From positions 1-64,000 of the forward strand of contig CAXBCP010000004.1 in NCBI GenBank assembly GCA_963974055.1: a DNA stretch of 64,000 bases, read 5' to 3'. A model generated the notes under the pieces. It was given only the letters and a program-made list of their open reading frames with translations, was not told the origin of the DNA and did not search any database. This document shows positions 24,361 through 33,643 of the stretch, one piece after another. Positions within the stretch are counted from its first letter, which is position 1; the number at the start of each line of letters is the position of its first letter. A program made the translations under genes and the position numbers. The stretch is from CAXBCP01 sp963974055 (GTDB taxonomy: Bacteria > Pseudomonadota > Alphaproteobacteria > MPNO01 > UBA830).

Positions 24361-26937
24361 GTGGTTGTCAGCTTTTCGTCTTGGTATCGCCAGGGAATAA
24401 TCGCGCCCGTCAGCGAAGACTTGTCTTCCGACCCGGCAGCATCGAGCGAGGCATGGATCGAGCTCGAAGAGGTGCCGGGCCGCTATTCCCATCAGTTCAG
24501 CCTGTTAGGCCCGGGCGGGGTGAGCGGTCTGTCGCCTGAGGCTTTCGTCCGCAAGATTCCGGAAAACGGCGAGACGGGTTTCCCACCTAACTTCCTCGCC
24601 AGCGTCGACATCCGGCCGCCCGATCTGCCGTGGCGTTTCTCGATCGCGCGGCCCGACGCGGCGAACCGGCTGAACCCGTGGATGGTCCTCGTCGTCGTTG
24701 AAGAAGACGGCACGGCGGAGTTCTCCGCCAACGGCGGCGCGGTGCGCCTGCACCTCACGGCGGACGGGGTTGCCGGACAGTTGCCGGACCTGGCGCAGTC
24801 CTGGGCGTGGGCGCATGTCGAATGCCGCGACGGGACGCCCGAACGCGCGCGCCTTCTGTCCCCGCGCCGGCTCGAAGCGTCTACTCGCTACGTCGCGGCC
24901 GTCGTTCCCGCGACCGCGGAGGGGCGGAAGGCCGGACTCAACGAGGACGTTCCGGCCGATGCGAAACTCGGCCCGGCGTGGGATGTCGCCGACCCGAAAG
25001 AGGTCAATCTGCCGGTCTATGCGCACTGGTCGTTCGAAACCGGCGCAGGCGGAGATTTCGAAGCGGTCTGTCGGCGGCTGGAACCCGCGGATCTTTCGCG
25101 TCTGAAGGAACGGTCCGTTCGGATAGCGTATGATCGCGCTCTCCGATTGACGACGGACCGCCGAACATTCGACTTTCGCGGCGCGGCGGTGCCGGCGTCG
25201 GCTGCACGTGCGCGATCCGCGACCGATACGGAAATCGTGGGTGCATTCGAAAGCGCGGTGTTCGATCGCACAGCTGGCGATGGATCGTCCGAATGGGACT
25301 GGAGCGACGATCCCGTCGTCGGCCCTCCCCTCTACGGTCAGGGCGTCGATGGCGGAGACGTGTCATCCAAAAGCTGGGGCAGGGAGGTAAATACCGATCC
25401 TGCCTGCCGGGCAGCGGCCGGGATTGGGGCAGCCGCCGTGCGCGCGAACGACGAAAGATGGATGGTCGAGCTGTGGCGGGCCGCCGGCGATGTCCGGGCA
25501 CTGAATGCCATGGTCGAACAGTCGCGATTGAACGGGCATGCCAGCCGGCGCTGGTCCGCCAGGTCCGGCGATCTCGATCCCGGCGAGATTCTCAATCTTA
25601 GCGCGCCGCTGATGGAGACCGCGAAGCGCGACGGAAAATCGGTGTCGCAGCGCGTCGGGGAATCCGATCTCCCAAAGGGCGCGCTCGGACGGAATACGCT
25701 GCGCGCATTGCGTCCCAATGGCCGATTGCAGCGATCGGCGAAGCGCGGAAAAGGCGCGCATGCGGAAATCGTGCGCACGCTGGTCTCCCAGACCGGCAAG
25801 GGAAAGACAAAGGTGCTTCGCTACGGCGAAGCGCCCGAAGCGGTTGGCGCCTATGTCGATGCGGGCTGGCTCCGCAACACTGTGAATGCGGCGCAGCGCG
25901 CCGGCGCATCTCGCAGCCAGCTGTCGAGGGTAGAACCACCGAAAAAATCGGCCGGGCGGAAATCTCCGCCGAAGACCGAACCGGTTGACGATCTTGTCGA
26001 CATTGCGCGCAGTGCGCTGGATGCAGAAGGCGCCATCGATGCCGTCGTTTCCCGGAGATTGCGGCTCCAGGGCGAACGGGCCGGTGCCGGCTCGGCTGCG
26101 GCGGTGTCGGTTCGCGGCCGCATCGACGAGGCGCTGGTACAATCGATCGTCGGTCTCGGGCCCGAAAACCTTCTGCCCGGCATATCGGGGCTCGGTATGG
26201 ATCGAATCGCGGTGCTGGCGCCGAACCCGCGATACGTCGCGGCGGCCGTTCTCGGCGCAAACACGGAGATGCGGCGCGAATTGGCGTGGCGCGGCTTCCC
26301 CGACGCCCGCGCGCAAACCGTGCTGCGCAATTTCTGGTCGGAGGGCGATCCTGAATTCCGGCCCATCGAGGCGTGGCCCGCTGCCGCGTCTCTGAGCGAT
26401 ATCGGCCGCCGGGCGCAGCCCCGCGGGCTGTTGCTTCTGCTGGTCCGCGGAGAGGTAGTCCGCCGGTTCCCGGCCGTGAACGTCCGTCTGGTCCGCGCGT
26501 CAATTGCGAACGGCAAGCGAACGCCGACGCAAAAAGTGATCGAGCCTGGTATCGGCGTTACGGTCGATCCAGCTTCCAGGGTATTCGGCTTCAGTTCGCC
26601 GGGTCTGAATGCAGACGTCGCGGTCGGCGATAGAACGACCGGAAACCCGGGCTGGTACCTCGTCTTCGAGCAGTCCCGTCGGGACAACCGCTTCGGCTTG
26701 CAGGCCGAGCCGCATGAAGCGGCCGTCCGGTCGTGGGACGATCTTTCGTGGGCGCATGCGCTCGGTGCGGCCGGCAATGGCGGGACACGCCCGTTTCTTG
26801 ATGCCGAGGCATTGCCGACCGCGGAGATCGAGAACGATCCGGCGGTATGGGGTCGGGGGAGCGCAGACTTCGCCAGGATACTGCTGCGAAGGCCCTTCCG
26901 GCTGTTCGTGCATGCCGAAACGCTGTTGGGACGCTGA
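24361..26937 (+). CDS. Giant-operon protein 3: 858-aa conserved hypothetical
   Basis: The GTG start lies 2 nt after the stop of protein 2. No named domain is recognised, but two segments look strongly conserved: PDLPWRF with RLNPWMVLVVV (about residues 87-110) and LPVYAHWSFETGAGGDFEAV (about residues 218-237). I recall similar strings in uncharacterised proteins of actinobacteria and other phyla next to DUF6603-type genes; that memory needs a database check. The central part is Arg/Ala-rich and helical. No signal peptide, membrane helix or nucleotide-binding loop is visible. Confidence 0.8.
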   Translation: MVVSFSSWYRQGIIAPVSEDLSSDPAASSEAWIELEEVPGRYSHQFSLLGPGGVSGLSPEAFVRKIPENGETGFPPNFLASVDIRPPDLPWRFSIARPDAANRLNPWMVLVVVEEDGTAEFSANGGAVRLHLTADGVAGQLPDLAQSWAWAHVECRDGTPERARLLSPRRLEASTRYVAAVVPATAEGRKAGLNEDVPADAKLGPAWDVADPKEVNLPVYAHWSFETGAGGDFEAVCRRLEPADLSRLKERSVRIAYDRALRLTTDRRTFDFRGAAVPASAARARSATDTEIVGAFESAVFDRTAGDGSSEWDWSDDPVVGPPLYGQGVDGGDVSSKSWGREVNTDPACRAAAGIGAAAVRANDERWMVELWRAAGDVRALNAMVEQSRLNGHASRRWSARSGDLDPGEILNLSAPLMETAKRDGKSVSQRVGESDLPKGALGRNTLRALRPNGRLQRSAKRGKGAHAEIVRTLVSQTGKGKTKVLRYGEAPEAVGAYVDAGWLRNTVNAAQRAGASRSQLSRVEPPKKSAGRKSPPKTEPVDDLVDIARSALDAEGAIDAVVSRRLRLQGERAGAGSAAAVSVRGRIDEALVQSIVGLGPENLLPGISGLGMDRIAVLAPNPRYVAAAVLGANTEMRRELAWRGFPDARAQTVLRNFWSEGDPEFRPIEAWPAAASLSDIGRRAQPRGLLLLLVRGEVVRRFPAVNVRLVRASIANGKRTPTQKVIEPGIGVTVDPASRVFGFSSPGLNADVAVGDRTTGNPGWYLVFEQSRRDNRFGLQAEPHEAAVRSWDDLSWAHALGAAGNGGTRPFLDAEALPTAEIENDPAVWGRGSADFARILLRRPFRLFVHAETLLGR

Positions 26938-26939
26938 GC

Positions 26940-29900
26940 ATGGCATCGCGCGAAATCCGGGGAAGACTGAACTGGAAGGGCAACAAGGCGCTCGCCAATG
27001 CCTCTCTTCGGATCGAGGTCAGTTCGCGCAAGGGCAAGGTTCGCCGAACCATTCCGGTCAGGAACGGGCGTGTTCGCTATACGCTGACCACGAAGAACCG
27101 CCTGAACCGGAAAGATCGCGTTTCGCTGACGCTGACGGCGAAGGGGAAGTCGCTTGGCATCGTCAATCCGCCTGCCAATGTCGAGGCGCTGGAGAATTTC
27201 AGTGCCGTCGTTTTTCCGCGCTCCGTTCCCGTTCGACTTCGCTATGCCAACGGCAAACCGGTCGCCAATTGCGAAATTCGGATTTTGCAGGGTCGCGCGC
27301 TGAATGGCCGTGTCGTGCGGAAACTGCGATCCGGCCGGGACGGCCGCTTTCAGCTTCCCTACGGCCCGGAAAATCCGGTTGGCCGGTCCTTCCGCATCGA
27401 TGCCGCCTTTGTCGACGCATCGGGTGCTACGCATCGCCTGACGATCGGTGCCGGACACACGCTGACGGGCGTTCCGCCCATGTCGCTCGACCTCCGAGTG
27501 GCGAAACAGGAAATGTACATTCCGGTCCGCATGCGATGGCTGGACGGATCCGTCGCCGGGCGTTCCACCGTCTCGCTGCACGGGGCGAACGGCCGTCGGC
27601 TCGGCAGAGCGGAAGTTCGCGACGGCGCCGGTACGGTGAAAATTCCCGGCGGAAGGCCTGCAGGCAACCAAACTTTCGAACTCAGGGCTCGTGTCGGCAA
27701 CCGAAACGTCCGCGTCCTCGAGCCGAAGCTGCGGGGCAGCGCGCTGCAAAGAGTCGTGATTGCAAGTCTGATCGATCTCGACGACGAGCCCCTGGTTGAT
27801 CTGCGGACCGACGTTCCGATCGCGTTCTTCCCGGTCCGCCTCGAGACCAAATTCCGCCTTACGGGCAACGATCCGGAGCTTCTCGTGAAGATCGTTCCGG
27901 ACCCCGTTCAGGTGACGGCGCACGATCCGGCGCTCAGCGCGCACGAGAAGGCGCTCAAGCAGCGGTTCGAGGTAAGCCTGACTGGCGAGGATGAGGCCGA
28001 CGCGGCCGCATTCGGGTGGCTGGCGGCTCAGGTCGGCATCCCCCGTGCAATCCACATCGCTTCCGTGCGACGCGCCGGTGCTGCCAAGCCCAACCGCGTT
28101 CCGCGCGTGAAACTATTGCCGAAGCGCTGGCACGTCTATGTCCGGGGGCGCCGGTTCCCGCTGGTGACCCATTCATCCGCCCCGGTACCGGATAACGTGA
28201 GGGACGGACTTCCGATGGCCCCGTTGCCCGGCGAGGTGGAAGCCGAAGATCTCGAAGGGTTGATGGATAGCCAGGGCGCCCTCTGGCTGCGGGACTTTAA
28301 TGCCGCCGTAAAAGTCGGAATGGCGGTTCGAATCAAGCTCGACAGAAAACTTGCCTCCGAGCTTCGCGGCGGCAGCGAGGCGCTCGACGTGACGGTGGTC
28401 GGCGTCAGTGACCTGTCACCGGCGCAAACGTCGCGACAGCTTGGCGATCTGTTCGCCGCCCATCGGGTTGATCAGGGGCTGGAACTTCTCGATGCCAGTA
28501 CGCCGACGAACATAACAGAGGCGTCGGGAACGGTACGGCAACCCGCTGCTGCGGATTGGTGGAACGCACTTGGACGCGCGCCCGAGGTCGTTGAAGCGTC
28601 CCGCGAACCTGGCAGCCTCGCACGTGCCTTCGGTTTGCCTGCTTCGGCCGCGACGTTCGAGTTGACGCCCGCCGATTCCCTGGCGCACGACCGCATCGGC
28701 GAATCCGTTCTACGGTCAGTCTGGCCCGGGACGATCGGTCATGCGCTGGAACCGATTATGAAACATGCCGGTTCGCCAGGCGCCGAGAAAAAATTTTTCG
28801 ACGACTGGGCCAGCCGGTATTTGCGCGCCGACGGCGGCCTGCCGATGTTCCGCGTCGGCGACCAGCCTTACGGTGTCGTCCTGGTCTCGAAGGGCCCAGG
28901 CAATCCAGCCCGCCCCAGCGCAAAGCTGCGATCCATTTTGTCGGATCTCCGACGGTCGTACTGGGAAAAGCCCAAACCGGTTCGGGTTTCCGAGGCGCGG
29001 AGCGGCGCGAAGGGGCTGCAGGACCTGATGGACGTATTGGCGATCGAACCGGGCCCTGCGGTCTATCAGCTGGTCGAGGCGGAGGACTGGCGGGGACGAC
29101 ACACGATCGCTCTGTTCCTGTTGCAATGGCTCTATTCCGAAAAGAACCGGCAGGAATACGGCGAAATGTGGGAGCGTCTGAAAAACGCGGATACGGTCGG
29201 GGAACAGCTCGGCGTGCTGATGCGAACCGGGCCGCAACATGTCAAGGCTGCCATGCAGGCGCATCGCGACCGGGTCGGAATTCTCGACGAGGTCGGTTCC
29301 GGCGTGCCGACGGCCTATCGCCCGCCCGTGAGAACGGACCCCATATCATTCCACTATTTCTTCGATAAGGGCGGACAGCAGGAGGTTGTCGATGCGGCGT
29401 CCGACGCCGGTATTATCGACTGGCTCGACCGCGTCGCCGACGGCGCAGCGATTAAAAATCTCAAGACGCCCAACGGGGTAACAGCCCGGGTGCTGAAAGC
29501 ATCCCTGTCCCGCGGTGATACGGAGGCGCTGCGTCCTGTCTTCGGAAAGCTGGCGGCATTCGCGCGGCAGGCGCCGGAGCCCGAAAAATGGCTGGACGCC
29601 GTCGTCGGCCGGCATGTCGGCCTTGCGGGACACCGCCTCGATGCCTGGATTGCCGCCCTGGCGAGCGAGGAACTCGATCTACTGCGGCGAAAGAACCCGA
29701 CCGGCCTGCTAGTCGGGTCGATGGGATGGGTCGAAAACCTGGAGCCCAAGAGTGAGGAACAGCCCAACGGCTACGTGTTCGCCCCTTCCCAGGCCACGGC
29801 GACGACCGCCGCAATCCTGCGGAACGCCTGGGAATCCTTCGGCAGCGGCTCCGCTTATTCGCTCGCGGCGGTCAATCTGTCGTCCGACCGCGTGCGGCGC

Positions 29901-31355
29901 GCCCTCTGGATTCTTGACGGCGTCAGAGAGGGGCGGTCGATCGCGAGCGTCATGGGCGCGCGACTGGAGGCGTCGTTGCATCGCGCAGGAGCGAGCGAGG
30001 CGGTGCCGGCCATCCGGACCGCCGTCTCAAAACCCGGTGCGGATGCCTTGCTGCAAACCGTCGATGGCGAGATCTGCGCACGCGCTTTTGAAAGTCCGCC
30101 GGTCGACAATGAGGCGCGAACCAATCGCCGGAAAATCGCGAAGGCGATCGAAACACTGTCCGCCGCGACGCGAAAGAAAACGCTGGAGACGCTTGTCTCG
30201 CTTGCCGACGATCTGGATGCGATCGCTGACCTTCTGCTGGCGGAGGGGGTTCACCTCATCGCGCAGGGCCGGGAAGACCGTCTGAGCGGCTGGCTTTCGT
30301 CCCAGCGAAGCGGTGAGAGTCGGCCACCTGAAATATCGATCACGGAGCCATCGCCGCCGACGCGTATCGAGATGCATTGGGCCATCGTTTTGTGCCCCTC
30401 GAAGGCGCTGGCGGGAGCCGGCTGGGTGATGGATGCGTTAGCGAAACGGCATGCCGGACTCGAGGCGCTGGCCAGGCTCATCGTCGGCGATGCGCGCCGT
30501 CACGCTGTCGGAATCTCGGAGAGTAGCATTACCCTTGCGCAGCTTAAATTGTCGGCACTATCCGCGATCAGGTTGGCGGAGCGATCGTCGGACGAGAACG
30601 GGAACGGGCTTCTTGCGACGATTTCCGAGCAGGCCGGCCGGACGATAGAAGGATGGACAGGCGACGCCGATACGTCACCATTTCACGAATTCAATGTTCT
30701 GGCGCGGATGTTCATGCGGATGATCGCACGCGGTGCGCCGCTATCGGACCCATGGCCGACATTGCCCGGAACGTTTCAGGGCGGCGAGACTCGTACGGTC
30801 CTCGGCATGCTGGAACGCGACGAGTGCCTCGTGCCGGTTTCGCATGGAATAGATCGAAACCACTTCGCACTGTCGCCGGATCCGGGCGCCCAAGAAGCCG
30901 GATTCGACTGGCTGGCTGGCGTTGGCAAGGTGAACGAGGACGTCGGGCGGCTTGTGAGACTCGTCAATGCTTCCGAAGCGATCCGCGGCGATGCCGTGTG
31001 GCGGCTCGAGCAGGTTCGCCATGGCGAAAACGACGACAATGTGGATACCGTGATCTGGAACGGTGATGCGATCGGGACCAGGAAGGTTTGCGGTTTCGTG
31101 CTTGCCGAATGGGCGGAGCGGCTTCCAAATCCGACGGTAACCGCTGGCGCCGCCATCAAGTTTGACGGACCTCAGGCACGCGCGCCTCAAGCAATGATTC
31201 TTGCTCTGCCGCACGGCAACTGGCACCGCAACGCCTTGCTGGAGGTTGCCGACGAGGTCAGGGCGCTTGCCCGTTTGAGGACGATTGGTCCCGAACATCT
31301 CGAGGGCGTAGGCCAGATGCTGCCCGCGACATTGCTGCCAGGAAAGCTGAGCTGA
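26940..31355 (+). CDS. Giant-operon protein 4: 1471-aa conserved hypothetical
   Basis: The start is placed at the ATG at 26940, 2 nt after the preceding stop; an in-frame ATG at 26847 would overlap protein 3 by 91 nt. The first 230 residues look like tandem beta-sandwich modules with Arg/Lys-rich strands (KGKVRRTIPVRNGRVRYTLT; ETFELRARVGNR-like). FFPVRLETKF near residue 296 and FRVGDQPYGVV near residue 637 are motif-like and seem to define the core. The rest is mostly helical. There is no signal peptide or known enzyme motif. The stop TGA overlaps the ATG of protein 5 (TGATG). Confidence 0.82.
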   Translation: MASREIRGRLNWKGNKALANASLRIEVSSRKGKVRRTIPVRNGRVRYTLTTKNRLNRKDRVSLTLTAKGKSLGIVNPPANVEALENFSAVVFPRSVPVRLRYANGKPVANCEIRILQGRALNGRVVRKLRSGRDGRFQLPYGPENPVGRSFRIDAAFVDASGATHRLTIGAGHTLTGVPPMSLDLRVAKQEMYIPVRMRWLDGSVAGRSTVSLHGANGRRLGRAEVRDGAGTVKIPGGRPAGNQTFELRARVGNRNVRVLEPKLRGSALQRVVIASLIDLDDEPLVDLRTDVPIAFFPVRLETKFRLTGNDPELLVKIVPDPVQVTAHDPALSAHEKALKQRFEVSLTGEDEADAAAFGWLAAQVGIPRAIHIASVRRAGAAKPNRVPRVKLLPKRWHVYVRGRRFPLVTHSSAPVPDNVRDGLPMAPLPGEVEAEDLEGLMDSQGALWLRDFNAAVKVGMAVRIKLDRKLASELRGGSEALDVTVVGVSDLSPAQTSRQLGDLFAAHRVDQGLELLDASTPTNITEASGTVRQPAAADWWNALGRAPEVVEASREPGSLARAFGLPASAATFELTPADSLAHDRIGESVLRSVWPGTIGHALEPIMKHAGSPGAEKKFFDDWASRYLRADGGLPMFRVGDQPYGVVLVSKGPGNPARPSAKLRSILSDLRRSYWEKPKPVRVSEARSGAKGLQDLMDVLAIEPGPAVYQLVEAEDWRGRHTIALFLLQWLYSEKNRQEYGEMWERLKNADTVGEQLGVLMRTGPQHVKAAMQAHRDRVGILDEVGSGVPTAYRPPVRTDPISFHYFFDKGGQQEVVDAASDAGIIDWLDRVADGAAIKNLKTPNGVTARVLKASLSRGDTEALRPVFGKLAAFARQAPEPEKWLDAVVGRHVGLAGHRLDAWIAALASEELDLLRRKNPTGLLVGSMGWVENLEPKSEEQPNGYVFAPSQATATTAAILRNAWESFGSGSAYSLAAVNLSSDRVRRALWILDGVREGRSIASVMGARLEASLHRAGASEAVPAIRTAVSKPGADALLQTVDGEICARAFESPPVDNEARTNRRKIAKAIETLSAATRKKTLETLVSLADDLDAIADLLLAEGVHLIAQGREDRLSGWLSSQRSGESRPPEISITEPSPPTRIEMHWAIVLCPSKALAGAGWVMDALAKRHAGLEALARLIVGDARRHAVGISESSITLAQLKLSALSAIRLAERSSDENGNGLLATISEQAGRTIEGWTGDADTSPFHEFNVLARMFMRMIARGAPLSDPWPTLPGTFQGGETRTVLGMLERDECLVPVSHGIDRNHFALSPDPGAQEAGFDWLAGVGKVNEDVGRLVRLVNASEAIRGDAVWRLEQVRHGENDDNVDTVIWNGDAIGTRKVCGFVLAEWAERLPNPTVTAGAAIKFDGPQARAPQAMILALPHGNWHRNALLEVADEVRALARLRTIGPEHLEGVGQMLPATLLPGKLS

Positions 31356-32974
31356 TGACCTTACGTCTGGAATACGCCGTCACGGGGAAGGACATTTCGG
31401 AGAGCCTGAGTTGCCGGCTTGCGGACCCGTTGTGGATGATCGCGCGGCAATGGCAGGTCGGCGAGTTCGACGGCGAGGATGCCGGCAGCGCCATCCTTGC
31501 GCGGGTGAGCACCGAATGGCTTCCGTTAGACGAGGCTGGGCCACCGGGGCACGCGGCGCCACTTTCCGGTTCGGCGGTGGAAGCCGTGGTAGAGGCCGAA
31601 AGCGAGGCGGTGCGAGAAGACGGCATCGCCTACTCGATCGAGGTCGGCACCCGGCTTTTGCGACGGCTGTCGCTCAACGGGCTGGCCGACGTCCGGCAAA
31701 AGCTGTGCGAGCGATTTCCATTCTCGCAAGGCGCTCTCGATTTGCCATCCGAGGAAGACGAGGAAGTACTTCTTGCGGCTCGCAACGGCATCGACGGCTA
31801 TCTGGTGTACCGGTATGCGATGCAAGGCGGCGGCTGGCGCGAGCTGCTTGGCGACCTGACCCTGACGCGTGCTCAGCAGCGCGTTTTCTCGCGGATCGTC
31901 GACGAATGGACGGTGGCCTGCCAGACGAAATTCGAGGCCTCGGGCGCAGCCCAAAGAGATTGCTGGTCGGTCGAAGCGCTGCGATACGAGGCCGAATTGT
32001 CGGCCCGGAGCGGCAACGCGAAAGCGCGTCTCACGTCGGACGATCATGTTGGCGGGCGCCTGTCCTGGTATGCCTTTGATCTTGCCGACGCGCCGTCCGC
32101 CAACGGCCGCGATGGCCGGCAGACCTCGGTGCTGGCCACGCCCGGAACTTTCCGCGGTATGCCGAAACCCCGGTGGTGGGAATTCGAGGATTCGGAAGTT
32201 TCCTTCGCCGACCTGGAGGGCGGCGAAGACGAGGTGGCGGCTTCTCTGGTAACGGCTTTTGCGACCGTTCACAGCGACGACTGGATGGTCGTTCCCGTTA
32301 ACGTCGCGAATAATTCGCTCGCGCACTTGTCCGCGGTGCAAGTGCAGGACAGTTTCGGTGAATGGCACGAAATTCCCGCGCTCGGTGGCAGAGATCCCGC
32401 GCCGCGCGTCTGGCGGTTCTTCGAGCAAACCTCCACAGCAGGAGAAAAATCACAGGAGCCATGGTTACTGCTCCTGTCGGGCGTCGCCGCGACAGAGGGG
32501 CCGGTGCTCGAACAGGTAGATTTTGTACGCGACGAAGGTGCAAACCTCTGTTGGGGGATCGAGCGGATCGTCCAATCGCCATTAGTTTACCCGCTCAATA
32601 GATCAAAGACAGTGATACCCGAGTCGGAAGAGGAGGATTGGACCTACCGACTGCGTGCTGATGTACCGATGGGCTGGATACCGCTGGTTCCCCAAGGAGA
32701 AGGGACCTCGTTTCGCCGTGGCCGGATGGCAGCCTGGGAATCGCCGTCGGATGGCGCCATCGGCGCTATTCTCGAACCGTGGAAGGCTACAGAAATCAAT
32801 GGTTCGGCGATTCCTGATGGCGGCGTGAGGGTAACACGGCGCTATCAGAGGGTCCGGACGCTCGACGGTGGCGTGAAGGTCTGGCTCGGCCGCGATGTAA
32901 GGCACGGAATTTCGCCGCCCAGGTCTTTCCTGAGGTATGACCGGTTAAAAGTACCGGGTTCGAGCGACCCGTGA
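31355..32974 (+). CDS. Giant-operon protein 5: 539-aa conserved hypothetical
   Basis: The ATG shares one base with the stop of protein 4. Residues about 22-45 carry the striking segment LADPLWMIARQWQVGEFDGE followed by DAGS, which I recall as a conserved signature of otherwise unannotated proteins. The remainder is rich in Trp and acidic residues (WWEFEDSEVSFADLEGGEDE; EESEEEDW) and ends with SFLRYDRLKVPGS. No signal peptide or membrane helix is visible. It is the last gene of the operon; no clear terminator follows. Function is unknown. Confidence 0.8.
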   Translation: MTLRLEYAVTGKDISESLSCRLADPLWMIARQWQVGEFDGEDAGSAILARVSTEWLPLDEAGPPGHAAPLSGSAVEAVVEAESEAVREDGIAYSIEVGTRLLRRLSLNGLADVRQKLCERFPFSQGALDLPSEEDEEVLLAARNGIDGYLVYRYAMQGGGWRELLGDLTLTRAQQRVFSRIVDEWTVACQTKFEASGAAQRDCWSVEALRYEAELSARSGNAKARLTSDDHVGGRLSWYAFDLADAPSANGRDGRQTSVLATPGTFRGMPKPRWWEFEDSEVSFADLEGGEDEVAASLVTAFATVHSDDWMVVPVNVANNSLAHLSAVQVQDSFGEWHEIPALGGRDPAPRVWRFFEQTSTAGEKSQEPWLLLLSGVAATEGPVLEQVDFVRDEGANLCWGIERIVQSPLVYPLNRSKTVIPESEEEDWTYRLRADVPMGWIPLVPQGEGTSFRRGRMAAWESPSDGAIGAILEPWKATEINGSAIPDGGVRVTRRYQRVRTLDGGVKVWLGRDVRHGISPPRSFLRYDRLKVPGSSDP

Positions 32975-33643
32975 ATTATAATAGCCCTCCGGGGGGAATA
33001 TCTGAGCAAATAGGGTAGATGCGGGGCGGGACGTTTTTTTACATAGTTTCCCCCGAAAACTGGCCCGTCTGTAGTGAGATTTACCTCATGATGTTTGGAT
33101 CAGAGACTCGGGGAATTTCAAACCGGCACTTATGAAATTCGACCTTCGTATGGCCCAATTTTGTGCGGCATACGCTTCCCTGATTTGGTTGAAAAATTCG
33201 TTGTTTACTGAGATGAAATTCCCTGTTTCGGGGGGCTAGGGAAATCGCGTCTAAGCCGCTGATAACTCGAGATTTATCGGTGGTCCGACATGTAAAATCG
33301 CGCAGAAAGTTACGAATTTCCCTGTACTTTCCCTGTTTATCAGCGTTTCGTCTCGAGAGACGGGTTCGCACCAGACTTCATCCACCGCCAATTTTTCCTA
33401 TCTGACAGAGATATATTGGTCCAATTTCGGTGTCGCCGCCGGAACGCCCGCGTTCTGCGGGCGATGATCTGATATTCGGAACCGGGGACCGGTGTCTGGG
33501 AGGGATTTGAAAGATTGCGACGAGGGGAAGGGGCCATCGCGAATTTCAGCGATGTGAAGACCCTGAAAATTTTTCCCTAAATTCACGCCGCTCAACTGTC
33601 AAACAGGACCGCTCTGCCCGCCTGGTCGAATGGCTGCACTGAA
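32975..33643. other. Gap downstream of the giant operon, containing tRNA-end-like repeat A
   Basis: No gene is seen in these 669 nt. At 33345-33395 lies repeat A: a small hairpin (CGTCTC-GA-GAGACG) followed by TTCGCACCAGAC and CCACCGCCA-ATTTTT, resembling the 3' end of a tRNA gene and matching repeat B at 45590-45638. The rest is unremarkable. Confidence 0.5.
33345..33395 (+). repeat. tRNA-3'-end-like repeat, copy A
   Basis: The core TCGCACCAGAC-TTCATC-CACCGCCA plus T-run is shared with copy B (45607-45638), with similarity continuing upstream (TTTCGTCT...GAG). A related but more diverged copy C is at 44457-44489. All three are in the same orientation and end in CCGCCA, like tRNA-Ser-type 3' ends, though no intact T-stem can be folded. 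These are possible remnants of integrase attachment sites. Confidence 0.5.

Noticed and set aside
25851..28055. Antisense frame (734 aa) spanning the junction of proteins 3 and 4
   Set aside because: It crosses two coupled sense genes and has low-complexity Arg/Ser/Pro composition.
16980..32974. Contractile injection system or prophage tail module
   Set aside because: No sheath, tube, baseplate spike, LysM, AAA+ or tail-fibre signature was recognised in any of the five proteins.
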